64,000 nucleotides of DNA from contig NZ_JAENRY010000039.1 of NCBI RefSeq assembly GCF_016612545.1, positions 23,135 through 87,134 of the forward strand, in the 5' to 3' direction. Shown here in pieces: positions 53,675 through 62,018 of this stretch. Made by a program: the position numbers and the translations under genes. The DNA is from Streptomyces sp. MBT65 (GTDB lineage Bacteria > Actinomycetota > Actinomycetes > Streptomycetales > Streptomycetaceae). The number at the start of each line of letters is the position of its first letter. Position 1 is the stretch's first letter. Below the pieces are notes generated by a model. The model was not told the DNA's origin. It saw nothing but the letters and a program-made list of their open reading frames with translations, and searched no databases.

Positions 53675-54529
53675 GTGGTCCACCCGTTCCACGACCCCGC
53701 GACCTCCGAGCCGACGAGCCCCTCTCGTCGTACGCTCCTCGCGTTCATCGGTGTGTCGCTCGCGGCGGCACCCCTGCTGCGCACTCCGCATGCCTCGGCG
53801 GCCACCAGGGCCGCCGCGGCGATCGGCCTCGACAACCCGGCGAAGAAGGAGATCGCCATGAAGCTGGTGTCGAGTGCGGAGAACTCCTCCCTCGACTGGA
53901 AGGCCCAGTACAAGTACATCGAGGACATAGGCGACGGCCGCGGCTACACCGCCGGCATCATCGGCTTCTGCTCCGGCACCGGCGACATGCTCGACCTCGT
54001 GCAGCTCTACGCGACCCGCAAGCCCGGCAACGTCCTCGCCAAGTACCTGCCCGCGCTGCGCAACGTCAACGGCACCGACTCGCACTCCGGACTCGACCCG
54101 AACTTCCCCAAGGACTGGCGCACGGCGGCAAAGGACACGGTGTTCCAGCAGGCGCAGAACGACGAGCGCGACCGCGTGTACTTCAACCCCGCCGTCAGCC
54201 AGGGCAAGACCGACGGGCTGCGCGTGCTGGGCCAGTTCGCGTACTACGACGCCATCGTCATGCACGGCGACGGCGACGACCCGACCAGCTTCCGCAACAT
54301 CCGCGCCCGCGCCCTGCGTTCGGCCAAGCCGCCGGCCCAGGGCGGCAACGAGACGACGTACCTCAACGCCTTCCTCGACGCACGCGTGTGGGCCATGAAG
54401 CAGGAGGAGGCCCACAGTGACACCACCCGCGTCGACACCGAACAGCGCGTCTTCCTGCGCAACGGCAACTTCGACCTCAACACACCGCTGACCTGGAAGG
54501 TCTACGGGGACAGCTACACCATCAACTGA
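53675..54529 (+). CDS. csnA: Secreted GH46 chitosanase
   Basis: A 284-residue endo-chitosanase exported by the Tat route (SRRTLLAFIGVSLAA, cleavage after HASA). The catalytic Glu69 in SSAENSS and Asp87 in IEDIGDGRGYTAGI are 18 residues apart, as in the well-studied Streptomyces sp. N174 enzyme (E22, D40). The GIIGFCSGTGDMLDLV segment and the C-terminal FLRNGNFDLNTPLTWKVYGD are also typical. It splits chitosan, for example from fungal walls. GTG start with TTGGAG upstream. Monocistronic, with its own operator and terminator. Confidence 0.95.
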   Translation: MVHPFHDPATSEPTSPSRRTLLAFIGVSLAAAPLLRTPHASAATRAAAAIGLDNPAKKEIAMKLVSSAENSSLDWKAQYKYIEDIGDGRGYTAGIIGFCSGTGDMLDLVQLYATRKPGNVLAKYLPALRNVNGTDSHSGLDPNFPKDWRTAAKDTVFQQAQNDERDRVYFNPAVSQGKTDGLRVLGQFAYYDAIVMHGDGDDPTSFRNIRARALRSAKPPAQGGNETTYLNAFLDARVWAMKQEEAHSDTTRVDTEQRVFLRNGNFDLNTPLTWKVYGDSYTIN

Positions 54530-54571
54530 CCCGGATCGCCGCCCGGTTGGGCATAGCCCGGCTGGACAGAC

Positions 54572-54605
54572 CGGCGCCGGGACCCGTGCGAGGGTCCCGG
54601 CGCCG
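54572..54605 (+). terminator. Terminator after the chitosanase gene
   Basis: A perfect 14-bp stem (54572-54585 with 54592-54605) with a 6-base loop, 43 bases after the stop codon. Confidence 0.85.
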
Positions 54606-54747
54606 TGCCATCTGGGGTGATGCCCGCGGCGTATCGCCGTATGCGACACAGGCGTTGGACGCCGGCACGGCCCGTTCCTAGCGTGGTGCACGAGCCCGCC
54701 ACGTTCTGCTGCCGGGTCGACCGGAACCGACCTGGGGGATCTCCACT

Positions 54748-55671
54748 GTGCTTGTTTTCGTTGCGGGTGCGACGGGTTACATCGGCTCAGCCGTCGTGCG
54801 CGAACTCCTCGACGCGGGACACCAGGTCCTCGGCCTGGCCCGCTCGGACTCGGCCGCCGACATTCTGACGCGCTCCGGTGTCGCCGTGCACCGCGGTGCC
54901 ATCGACGATACCGACAGCCTGCGCGCCGGAGCCGCTGCCGCCGACGGCGTCGTCTACGCCGCGAACCAGCACATCTCCGAGACCACCGACCCGGCCGCAC
55001 GCGCGAAGGCCGAGCTGAGCGCGGTGGAGGCGATCGGCGCGGAACTGGAGGGCACCGGCAGGCCCTTCGTGGTCACCTCGGGGGTCATCGGCCGCACACC
55101 GGGCCACCTCCTCACCGAGGAGACCCCCTCGACTGCCAACCCCGTCACGGCTCTACGGCTCCGGGTGGAGCTGTCCGTCCTCGCCGCGGGCGAGCGCGGG
55201 GTGCGGTCGTCCTCGGTACGGCTGGCCCCGACCGTGCACGGCCGGGGGGATGCGCGCGGATTCATCCCGACGCTCGTCGACGTCGCTCGTAGGACGGGTG
55301 TGTCCGCCTTCGTCGGCGACGGGTCGAACCGGTGGCCATCGGTGCACCGACGTGACGCGGCGACCCTGTACCGACTGGCCCTGGAGTCCGCCCCGGCCGG
55401 TACGCCCCTGCACGCGGTGGCCGAGGAAGGGGTGCCGTTCCGGGACATCGCGGGGGCCATCGGGCGTCAACTGGGGCTCCCCGCCGTCAGTTTGACCCCC
55501 GAGGAGGCGGGCCGGCACTTCACCGGTTTCCTCGCCCCGCTCGTCGCGCTCGACAACCCGGTGTCGAGCGCCCTGACCCGGCAGCGCACGGGCTGGCTGC
55601 CGACGCACCCCGCACTGGTCCCGGACATCGAACAGGGCCATTACTTCGGGGAGTTCAGCGCAGAGCACTGA
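54748..55671 (+). CDS. NAD-dependent epimerase/dehydratase-family (extended/atypical SDR) protein
   Basis: A 307-residue protein with the N-terminal nucleotide motif VAGATGYIGSAVVREL and an acid-free second strand (LARSD), suggesting NADP preference. VTSGVIGRTPGH and VRLAPTVHGRGDARGFIPTLVD are found in Streptomyces atypical SDRs annotated as NAD-dependent epimerase or 3-beta-HSD-like. No clear Y-x-x-x-K is visible, so catalysis is uncertain. GTG start with GGGGGA upstream. The 3' end overlaps the convergent sigma-factor gene by 17 bases. Confidence 0.83.
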   Translation: MLVFVAGATGYIGSAVVRELLDAGHQVLGLARSDSAADILTRSGVAVHRGAIDDTDSLRAGAAAADGVVYAANQHISETTDPAARAKAELSAVEAIGAELEGTGRPFVVTSGVIGRTPGHLLTEETPSTANPVTALRLRVELSVLAAGERGVRSSSVRLAPTVHGRGDARGFIPTLVDVARRTGVSAFVGDGSNRWPSVHRRDAATLYRLALESAPAGTPLHAVAEEGVPFRDIAGAIGRQLGLPAVSLTPEEAGRHFTGFLAPLVALDNPVSSALTRQRTGWLPTHPALVPDIEQGHYFGEFSAEH

Positions 55672-56371
55672 TCCGGTCCGGGGTGGGGCGAGGGCTCGGT
55701 CGAAGACCCTCGCGTCCCTCGGCGGCCAGCAGCTCGCGGGCCTCGACCCGGCTGGCGCGGACCCGTTGCGCGGCATCGCCGTGCCGGGTGTCGGCCGTGG
55801 CGGCGAGGGCGGCCGCCAACTGGGCCCGGCCGCGGTTCAGTCGGCTGCGCACCGTGCCGACCGGCACCCCGCAGACCTCCGCGATCCGTTCGTACGAGGT
55901 GCCCCCGGTGGCGAAGTGCCGCAGCACCAATGGCATCCGCAACGCCGGTGACAGCTCCCCCAGCGCCTCCCATACCCAGTCGCGCAGCGCGTTGCGCTCC
56001 AGGCACTGTTCCGGGCCCAACTGCGTCGACCACAGCGGCAGTTCGTCCATCGGCCGGACCACCACCGCCTCCCGCAGCACCAGCCGGCCCGCGTTGCGCA
56101 CGATCATCCGCAGCCACGCGCCGACCGCCTCCGGGTCACGTACGTCCCCGATCCGCAGCAGTGCCGTCAGCGCCGCGTCCTGCATCACGTCGTCGGCGTC
56201 CGCGCCCGGCCCCAGGATGCTCACCGCCACGGCACGCATCCCCGCCCGGTGCCGCTCCAACAGCAGCCCCAGCGCGGCGACTTCGCCCGACTGGGCGGCA
56301 CGTGTCAGCGCCGCGTCCTTCGGGTCCTGCGGGTTCTCCGGGTGTGCCGCCCCCGCGACGTCCCCCATCAT
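55655..56371 (-). CDS. ECF-type RNA polymerase sigma factor with short C-terminal tail
   Basis: A 238-residue sigma factor from ATG 56371 (AAAGGA upstream). Region 2 (GLLLERHRAGMRAVAVSILG, DADDVMQDAALTALLRIGDV) and region 4 (LSPALRMPLVLRHFATGGTS, IAEVCGVPVGTVRSRLNRGR) are clear. About 60 residues follow region 4 (RASRVEARELLAAEGREG). In many Streptomyces relatives this linker leads into a SnoaL-like domain; here the frame ends soon after it, inside the overlap with the epimerase gene, so the domain may have been lost. No anti-sigma gene is adjacent. Confidence 0.82.
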   Translation of the reverse strand: MMGDVAGAAHPENPQDPKDAALTRAAQSGEVAALGLLLERHRAGMRAVAVSILGPGADADDVMQDAALTALLRIGDVRDPEAVGAWLRMIVRNAGRLVLREAVVVRPMDELPLWSTQLGPEQCLERNALRDWVWEALGELSPALRMPLVLRHFATGGTSYERIAEVCGVPVGTVRSRLNRGRAQLAAALAATADTRHGDAAQRVRASRVEARELLAAEGREGLRPSPRPTPDRISALR

Positions 56372-56495
56372 CGGTCCTTTCCGGCCGTGGTTCCTGCTGC
56401 CGGTTCCGGCTGTTCGGGACACCCTGACGAGAGCCGCCCTCCGGGCCGGAACGCCCGGTCCCGGAGGACGGTTCACCGTTCACGGCTCCGGCAGG

Positions 56496-57173
56496 GTGCC
56501 GTCGGTCAGGCGTCCGCCGGCCAACTGCCGTGGCATCCGGCGCGCACCCGTCGAGGCGGGTGGCCGGTCCCCCGCGACCCGCGCCAGAGCGCTGGTGACC
56601 GCCGCGCTCCGGATCGTCGACGAGGGCGCCCTCGACGCCCTCACCATGCGCCGGCCGGCGGATGCCGACAAGCTCCAACTGCCCGCCATCTACCGCATGT
56701 TCAGCAACAAACGGGCCCTCCTGGACGAGATGGCCGAGGCGATCCCGGCCACGGCCCTGCCGGACACCCCCGAGAACCAGTGGGAGGCCGAAGTCACCCT
56801 CGTCGCCCGGCAGTTGCGGCAAGCCCTGCTGGCACAGCGCGAGGGCGCCCGGATCGTCGGCGGCAGCTACGCCGCGAAACGGCACAGCCTGACACTCGCG
56901 GAGCGCCTCGTCGGCGTCATGCGACGCGCGGGGTTCAACGGCGTCGCCGCGCTCTGGGCCACGTCGACCGTCTTCTGCTACGTCCTCGGCGAAGCCCTGG
57001 AACAGCAGGGCCTGACCGACGACGCCCGCGACCGGCTCACGTTCCCCGGCGCGCGCGAGACGTACCCCCACCTGTTCTCCACCCCCGTCGAGGAGATCCT
57101 CAACTTCGACGACCGCTTCGAGTTCGGTCTCGGACTCATCCTCGGCGGCCTCCGCGGGCAGCTCCCGCGATAG
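56496..57173 (+). CDS. TetR-family regulator with altered DNA-binding helices
   Basis: A 225-residue TetR-like protein; start uncertain (GTG 56496 taken, weak ribosome site). The HTH region reads LTMRRPADADKLQLPAIYRM where relatives have a leucine and an acidic-hydrophobic pair at the helix-2 positions now occupied by Pro and Asp. The C-domain (AERLVGVMRRAGFNGVAALW, FEFGLGLILGGLRGQL) is that of the TetR_C/tetracycline-repressor group. It is divergent from the sigma-factor gene and upstream of the acetate-transporter operon, which carries a TetR-type operator. The proline may weaken DNA binding. Confidence 0.72.
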   Translation: MPSVRRPPANCRGIRRAPVEAGGRSPATRARALVTAALRIVDEGALDALTMRRPADADKLQLPAIYRMFSNKRALLDEMAEAIPATALPDTPENQWEAEVTLVARQLRQALLAQREGARIVGGSYAAKRHSLTLAERLVGVMRRAGFNGVAALWATSTVFCYVLGEALEQQGLTDDARDRLTFPGARETYPHLFSTPVEEILNFDDRFEFGLGLILGGLRGQLPR

Positions 57174-57210
57174 CACCGCCCCTCGCTTCGAGGACTCCCC
57201 GCCCTCGTTA

Positions 57211-57227
57211 TGGAGAATATATCTCCA
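57211..57227. promoter_or_regulatory. Palindrome TGGAGA-atata-TCTCCA
   Basis: A perfect 6-5-6 inverted repeat in AT-rich sequence 38 bases after the TetR stop. It looks like a regulator binding site, but no gene starts nearby on either strand. It could be the relic of a lost promoter. The remainder of the gap 57228-57452 contains only GC-rich sequence without a recognisable gene. Confidence 0.4.
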
Positions 57228-57452
57228 CTTTTTTCGACCCGGGAAGCCCTACGACCCACCTCTCCCGGACGATCACCCGCCGCCCGCCCGGCCACTCCGG
57301 GCGGGACCCGGGGCACCCCTTCCCACCAGGGACGATCCCCGAGATCCGCATGCTGACACCGCACCCCCGAAGTCGCCCTCGCACGGCTGCCGACCCTCCG
57401 ACAGCCGCCGGCGAGGCGCCTTCGAGGGCGTTTTCCACTTCGGTTCGACGCC

Positions 57453-57497
57453 TTGACAGCCCCGACGGCCGTTCCCAAACTACCGACCATTCGGTAG
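57453..57497 (+). promoter_or_regulatory. Promoter with overlapping TetR-type operator
   Basis: TTGACA (57453-57458), a 17-base spacer and CAAACT (57476-57481) make a good vegetative promoter. CTACCGA-ccat-TCGGTAG (57480-57497), a perfect 7-bp inverted repeat, overlaps the -10 and start site. ACCGA...TCGGT is the common half-site of actinobacterial TetR repressors. It governs the acetate-transporter gene 52 bases downstream. Confidence 0.75.
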
Positions 57498-57549
57498 ACG
57501 GCACGGGCCGAGCGCCTCCGCTGTCGACATTCCAGAAGGGTTGATCACC

Positions 57550-58284
57550 ATGGCCGAAGTGTCGCTTCACGCTGCCCAGAGCCCGCCGGTCCCGACCGTC
57601 ACCACCACCTCCCACATCGGTCACGCGACAGCCGTCGGGGCGGCCGGATTCGCGTGGTGCTCGCTCATCCTGGGCCTGCACACCGCCGGCGTCATCGACG
57701 CGGCCGACGGCACGATCCTGCTGGCGGGCACCTTCTTCTACGGCGGCCTCGTCCAACTCGTCGCGGGCTTCCTCGCGTTGGCCTCCGGCGCGACCTTCGC
57801 CGCCGCGTTCCTCACCGCGTACGGGGCGTTCTGGTTCGGCTACACCGCCATCGAGTTCTGGGCGGCACCTCACATCGCCGGAGCCGCGGCGGCAGCGGCG
57901 AAGGCCGGCGGGGCGTCGGCGGAGGCGTCGGCAGCGGCGGGCGGACACGCCGTGATGCAGTCGCTGGGGCTGTTCCTCATCGCCTGGCTGGTCGTCACGC
58001 TGGTCTTCGCCGTCGCCAGCCTGGGCACGAACGCGGTGATCGTGACCGCGTTCTCCCTGCTGACGCTGACGATCGTGCTGCTGGTGTCCGCCTACCTGGG
58101 CGCTTCGAGTGCGGGTGTGCCGAGCGACTCGGTGCTGCACACCGCCGGATACGTCGAGATCGTGCTGGCCGCCGTCGCCTTCTATCTGGTCCTGGCCGAG
58201 CTGACCAACGACATCCGCGGACGCGACGTGCTCCCGCTCTTCGCCCTGAACCGCGGCCGGCAGGCCGTCGCACAGCCTGCGTGA
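57550..58284 (+). CDS. Acetate/succinate transporter of the GPR1/FUN34/YaaH family
   Basis: A 244-residue membrane protein with six transmembrane helices; ATG 57550 has AGAAGGG at 10 bases. The family block FYGGLVQLVAGFLALASGAT and then FLTAYGAFWFGYTA is unmistakable. The usual N-terminal signature N-P-A-P-L-G-L is absent, replaced by GHATAVGAAGFAWC. An Ala-rich insertion (about 118-138) lies in a loop. It should take up acetate or another small carboxylate. The next gene encodes a secreted esterase-like enzyme 32 bases downstream, so the pair may release and import short acyl groups. Confidence 0.88.
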   Translation: MAEVSLHAAQSPPVPTVTTTSHIGHATAVGAAGFAWCSLILGLHTAGVIDAADGTILLAGTFFYGGLVQLVAGFLALASGATFAAAFLTAYGAFWFGYTAIEFWAAPHIAGAAAAAAKAGGASAEASAAAGGHAVMQSLGLFLIAWLVVTLVFAVASLGTNAVIVTAFSLLTLTIVLLVSAYLGASSAGVPSDSVLHTAGYVEIVLAAVAFYLVLAELTNDIRGRDVLPLFALNRGRQAVAQPA

Positions 58285-58316
58285 CGCGGAACCCGCCACC
58301 CGTTTCAAGGAGCCGC

Positions 58317-60110
58317 ATGAAAAAGCCCAAGGCAGGAAACCGCGTCAAGCCGCCCCACAGGGTCTCCGTACTGAGCAGCGCCTCCGCGGTGCTCCTCCTC
58401 GTGGCCGCAGGCCAGACGACGGCCACCGCACTCCCCACGCACACGACCAACTGGCAGCCACCCACCGCCAGTTACGCGGCGAGCGCGCCCGTCCACACCA
58501 CCGTCACCATGGACGACGGCGTGAAGATCGCCGTCGAGGTCGTCTACCCCACCGACCCGAGCACCGGCGCACGCGCGTCGGGCCCGTTCCCCGTGCTCCT
58601 GACCCAGAACCCCTACGGCGCGCAGCGCTCCGACCCCACGGACAGCGGCGCGTACTTCGTGGAGCGCGGCTACATCTACGTGGCCTCCGCGGTGCGCGGC
58701 ACCGGTGACTCCGGCGGGCAGGTCGACTGGTTCGGCGACCGGCAGGGCAAGGACGGAGCGAACCTCGTCGACTGGGCGGCCCACACGCTCTCGGGCTCCA
58801 ACGGCAAGGTGGGGCTTGACGGTTGCTCCTATCTCGGGGTCGACCAGTGGTTCACCGCCGCGGCCGTGGGCAAGAACTCCGCGCTGAAGGTCATCACACC
58901 GTTCTGCACCGACTCGGACTTCTACAACGACCTCACCGGGAACGGCGGCATCCCGACCCCCTTCGTCGCCGGTATCGCCCAGGCCGAACCGCGCGGACCC
59001 GAGGACGACCCCGCCACCGACCCCCAGTCGGTGACCATCGCCCAGCAGGCCACGGGTGGTTCACGCTCGTACAACGACGCCTACTGGCAGTCGCTGAACG
59101 TCCAGAAGCTCATGCCGCGGATCGTGGGCAACACCATCCCGGCACTGACCGAGGCCGGCTGGAACGACCTCTTCCCCGGCGGGAACCTCGGCGCCTATGT
59201 CGCGGCCCAAAACGCCTACCACCACCGGCCGTTGACCGATCCGATCACCTCGGACGACCCCGTCACCGGGCGCTACCAGGCGATCGTCGGACCCTGGACC
59301 CACGGCGAACACGTCAACGAGGAGGCGCTCCAGGCCATCCGTCTGGAGTGGTTCGAGACCTGGCTCAAGAACGCGCCCACGGGCATGGCCACCACCTCGC
59401 AGCCTCTGCACCTGTTCGAGAACGGCGCCAACACCTGGGTCGACAGCGCCACTTGGCCCCTGTCCTCCGACACCCGCACCTACTACCTCGGCAACGGCTC
59501 CCTCACCCCCGGGAAACCGGTCGACGAGGGCAGCGACACCCTCTCCTGGAGCGCGGCGACGGCGGCCAACACGCTGACGTACACGACCGCCCCGCTCACC
59601 AAGGCGGCCCTGCTCGACGGTCCGACCGACGTCACCCTGTACGCGAAGTCGACGACACCGGAGACCGAGCTGTCGGCCGAGCTGAGCATCGTCGCCCCGG
59701 ACGGGACGGTGACCAAGCAGGCCGACGGAATCCTCCTGGGCAGCCAACGCGCGGTGGACACCCAGGAGAGCTGGTACGGCGACAACGGCACCCTGCTCAA
59801 ACCCAGCCACCCCTTCACCCAGGCGTCACAGCGCGCGGTCGTCCCCGGGCAGACGACCCGCTACGACATCTCCCTGCTGTCCAACTTCACCAAGATCCCG
59901 GCCGGTTACCGGATCCGGATCAGCATCAACAGCCAACCGCCCGCCGACTTCCACTTCCCCGTCGCCCCGACCCCGCAGGAACTGGCGAACCTGGCCGGGG
60001 GCACCTACACCGTCGAACGCTCCCCGCAGGCGGCGTCCTTCGTCAACCTGCCTCTGACGGCGCCGAGTTCGGCCACTCCCAGCAGCGAGAGCTGGGGACC
60101 GTCCTCCTGA
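58317..60110 (+). CDS. Secreted CocE/NonD-family (peptidase S15-like) hydrolase
   Basis: A 597-residue exported serine hydrolase with a signal peptide ending near TATA-LP (residues about 16-40). The alpha/beta-hydrolase part carries VASAVRGTGDSGGQVDWFG, nucleophile Ser171 in LDGCSYLGVDQW (G-x-S-Y-x-G) and GPWTHGEHVN with the likely catalytic His; a C-terminal jelly-roll (about 400-570) completes the X-Pro dipeptidyl-peptidase/cocaine-esterase layout. It may hydrolyse acyl esters or peptides outside the cell. AAGGAG precedes the ATG. Operon partner of the acetate transporter. Confidence 0.9.
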   Translation: MKKPKAGNRVKPPHRVSVLSSASAVLLLVAAGQTTATALPTHTTNWQPPTASYAASAPVHTTVTMDDGVKIAVEVVYPTDPSTGARASGPFPVLLTQNPYGAQRSDPTDSGAYFVERGYIYVASAVRGTGDSGGQVDWFGDRQGKDGANLVDWAAHTLSGSNGKVGLDGCSYLGVDQWFTAAAVGKNSALKVITPFCTDSDFYNDLTGNGGIPTPFVAGIAQAEPRGPEDDPATDPQSVTIAQQATGGSRSYNDAYWQSLNVQKLMPRIVGNTIPALTEAGWNDLFPGGNLGAYVAAQNAYHHRPLTDPITSDDPVTGRYQAIVGPWTHGEHVNEEALQAIRLEWFETWLKNAPTGMATTSQPLHLFENGANTWVDSATWPLSSDTRTYYLGNGSLTPGKPVDEGSDTLSWSAATAANTLTYTTAPLTKAALLDGPTDVTLYAKSTTPETELSAELSIVAPDGTVTKQADGILLGSQRAVDTQESWYGDNGTLLKPSHPFTQASQRAVVPGQTTRYDISLLSNFTKIPAGYRIRISINSQPPADFHFPVAPTPQELANLAGGTYTVERSPQAASFVNLPLTAPSSATPSSESWGPSS

Positions 60111-60120
60111 CACACGGATG

Positions 60121-60147
60121 GCAGGTCCGTCCGTACGACGGACCTGC
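60121..60147. terminator. Bidirectional terminator
   Basis: A perfect 11-bp stem (60121-60131 with 60137-60147) and 5-base loop between convergent genes, touching the stop codon of the TetR gene. Confidence 0.85.
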
Positions 60148-60836
60148 TACACCTCGTCGGCGGAGGCGGGCCTGACGAGACCCATCACCTGTTCCACCGT
60201 CTCGTTGCTCAGGCTCGGTGTCGTCAGCGGCAGGTTGTCGGGACGCTGACGGATGCCGTTGAGAATGATCTCGAAGTAGCGGTGCCAGACATCGGGCCGC
60301 TTGCCCTGGGTGAACTGACTGGCGGCACTGAGCATCTGCACGACGACGGGAATGTCGGAGGGAGTGATCTCCGCACGCAGATCCCCGCTCTCCTGCGCCC
60401 GCTGGATCAGGGCTTCCAGGAAGGGGAGCATCCCGCCCCGCACCGTCTCCATGGGCTCGGAACTGTGGCTCCCCAGCATGATCACCTCATTCAGGCCACG
60501 GTTCTCCGCGAGGTCGGCCCCCATCTCCGTCAGGAAGTCCACGAACCCCTCCCAAGGATCGGGATGGGCGAGTGCCCGCTCCGCGGAGGCCTGCCGGATC
60601 CCGAGATCCTGCTCGAACAGGGCCCGTACCAGGGTCTCCTTGTCCGGGAAGCGCCGGTACACGGTCCCGACCCCGACCCCCGCGTGCCGGGCCACGTCGT
60701 CGAGCGTGACCCCCAGCCCGTGCTGGCCGAACACCTCCCGGGCGGCCCGCAGGATCTTCTCCCGGTTGAGGGCGGCATCGCGCCTCAGCGGGCGGTCGCC
60801 CTCGGTCGGAGCGTCGACTCCGGAACCCTCAGCCAT
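60147..60836 (-). CDS. TetR-family transcriptional regulator
   Basis: A 229-residue repressor. HTH VTLDDVARHAGVGVGTVYRR and FPDKETLVRALFEQDL are intact, unlike the regulator at 56.5 kb. The C-domain (RGGMLPFLEALIQRAQESGD, VVVQMLSAASQFTQGKRPDV) is of the type often next to oxidoreductases or hydrolases. It converges on the acetate-transporter/esterase operon and may be its true repressor acting on the ACCGA...TCGGT operator. Divergent from a LacI gene by 111 bases. Confidence 0.9.
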   Translation of the reverse strand: MAEGSGVDAPTEGDRPLRRDAALNREKILRAAREVFGQHGLGVTLDDVARHAGVGVGTVYRRFPDKETLVRALFEQDLGIRQASAERALAHPDPWEGFVDFLTEMGADLAENRGLNEVIMLGSHSSEPMETVRGGMLPFLEALIQRAQESGDLRAEITPSDIPVVVQMLSAASQFTQGKRPDVWHRYFEIILNGIRQRPDNLPLTTPSLSNETVEQVMGLVRPASADEV

Positions 60837-60905
60837 AACCCCATGTTAACCCTGTTGATCACAGGCCGATTTGGCCACGACCTCGATCTCCCCGAGGCAC
60901 CCTGC

Positions 60906-60922
60906 GGAAAACGTTGCAATAA
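60906..60922. promoter_or_regulatory. Weak LacI-type operator candidate
   Basis: AACGTTGCAATAA near 60910-60922 has the AACGTT centre and one good GCAA flank but poor symmetry. It lies 26-40 bases upstream of the LacI start and resembles the operator at 10901-10914. Only suggestive. Confidence 0.3.
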
Positions 60923-60947
60923 CCGTCGAGGTAGACTGACGCCGCCC

Positions 60948-62018
60948 ATGGGAACGCGTCGTGCCTGGTCGCACGGCTGTCACAGCGAGGGGGTGGGCGC
61001 CATTCAGGTTCGCCCCGCCCGTATTCAGGATGTCGCGGCCGCCGCGGGCGTCTCGGTGTCCACGGTGTCGAACGTCCTGAACCGGCCCGAGCGGGTCAAC
61101 GCCCGCACCGCCGAGCGGGTCCGTGACGCGGTCGCCGCGCTGGACTACGTGCCGCATCCGGGAGCAGCCGGGCTGCGCACCGGGCACTCGTCCTCGATCG
61201 GCCTGGTACTGCCCGACGTGACCAATACGTTCTACTCGCGCATCGCCCGGGGCGCGGCGGACGCGGCCTACGACCACGGCTACTCCCTCGTGCTCTGCGA
61301 CAGCGGTGACGCCCCCGAGCGGGAGCAGGGCTACTTCACGATGCTGATCGAGCAGCGGGCCGTGGGCGCGGTGGTCGTGCCGCTCGGCGCCGACCCCACC
61401 CGGCTCACCCGGCTGCGCGAGCGCGGCATCCCACTGGTCCTCGCCGACCGTGCACTGCCCGCCCAGGACGGCTGTTCCGTCTCGGTCGACGACATCGCCG
61501 GTGGCCGGATCGCCGTACAACACCTCCTCGACTGCGGGGCGCGCGACATCCTCGTGGTCAACGGCGAGCGCGGAATCGTGCAGTGCGCCGACCGCTACCA
61601 GGGCGCCCGCCAGGCCGTCCGCACCCGCCGCGAGGCCCGGGTCCGCCAGCTCGTCGCCGACGAGATGACGGTGTCCTACGGCCTGGAGATCGCCCGCGGA
61701 CTCGACGAACTCCCCGACGGTGTCTTCTGCACCAACGACTTCCTCGCCGCCGGCCTCTGCCGTGGCCTGGGCGAACGGGGGGTCCGCATACCCGAGGAGA
61801 CACAGGTCGTCGGCTACGGCGACCTCGACATAGCGAGCTTCGTCGGTACGACCCTGACGACGGTCCGGCAACCCGTCGAGGAACTCGGCAGAGCGGCCGT
61901 GGGAATGCTGCTCGACGAGGTGGAGGCCCGCGCCGAACACGCCCACGAGACACGGGTGTTCGCCCCCGACCTCGTCCTTCGGGACTCCACCCGGCCCCGG
62001 TCAGCCGGGAATCCGTAG
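60948..62018 (+). CDS. LacI-family transcriptional regulator
   Basis: A 356-residue repressor from ATG 60948; a GTG near 60993 would give a shorter form. HTH RIQDVAAAAGVSVSTVSNVL and hinge GAAGLRTGHSSSIGLVLPDV are canonical; the effector domain contains IPLVLADRALP, VSVDDIAGGRIAVQHLL and FCTNDFLAAGLCRGL. It converges on, and overlaps by 18 bases, the large partial hydrolase gene, which it probably regulates. The ligand is unknown. Confidence 0.9.
   Translation: MGTRRAWSHGCHSEGVGAIQVRPARIQDVAAAAGVSVSTVSNVLNRPERVNARTAERVRDAVAALDYVPHPGAAGLRTGHSSSIGLVLPDVTNTFYSRIARGAADAAYDHGYSLVLCDSGDAPEREQGYFTMLIEQRAVGAVVVPLGADPTRLTRLRERGIPLVLADRALPAQDGCSVSVDDIAGGRIAVQHLLDCGARDILVVNGERGIVQCADRYQGARQAVRTRREARVRQLVADEMTVSYGLEIARGLDELPDGVFCTNDFLAAGLCRGLGERGVRIPEETQVVGYGDLDIASFVGTTLTTVRQPVEELGRAAVGMLLDEVEARAEHAHETRVFAPDLVLRDSTRPRSAGNP

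Noticed and set aside
57349..57543. A 64-codon frame ending just before the acetate transporter
   Set aside because: It covers the promoter and operator, has no ribosome site and has Pro/Arg/Ser-rich shadow-like composition.
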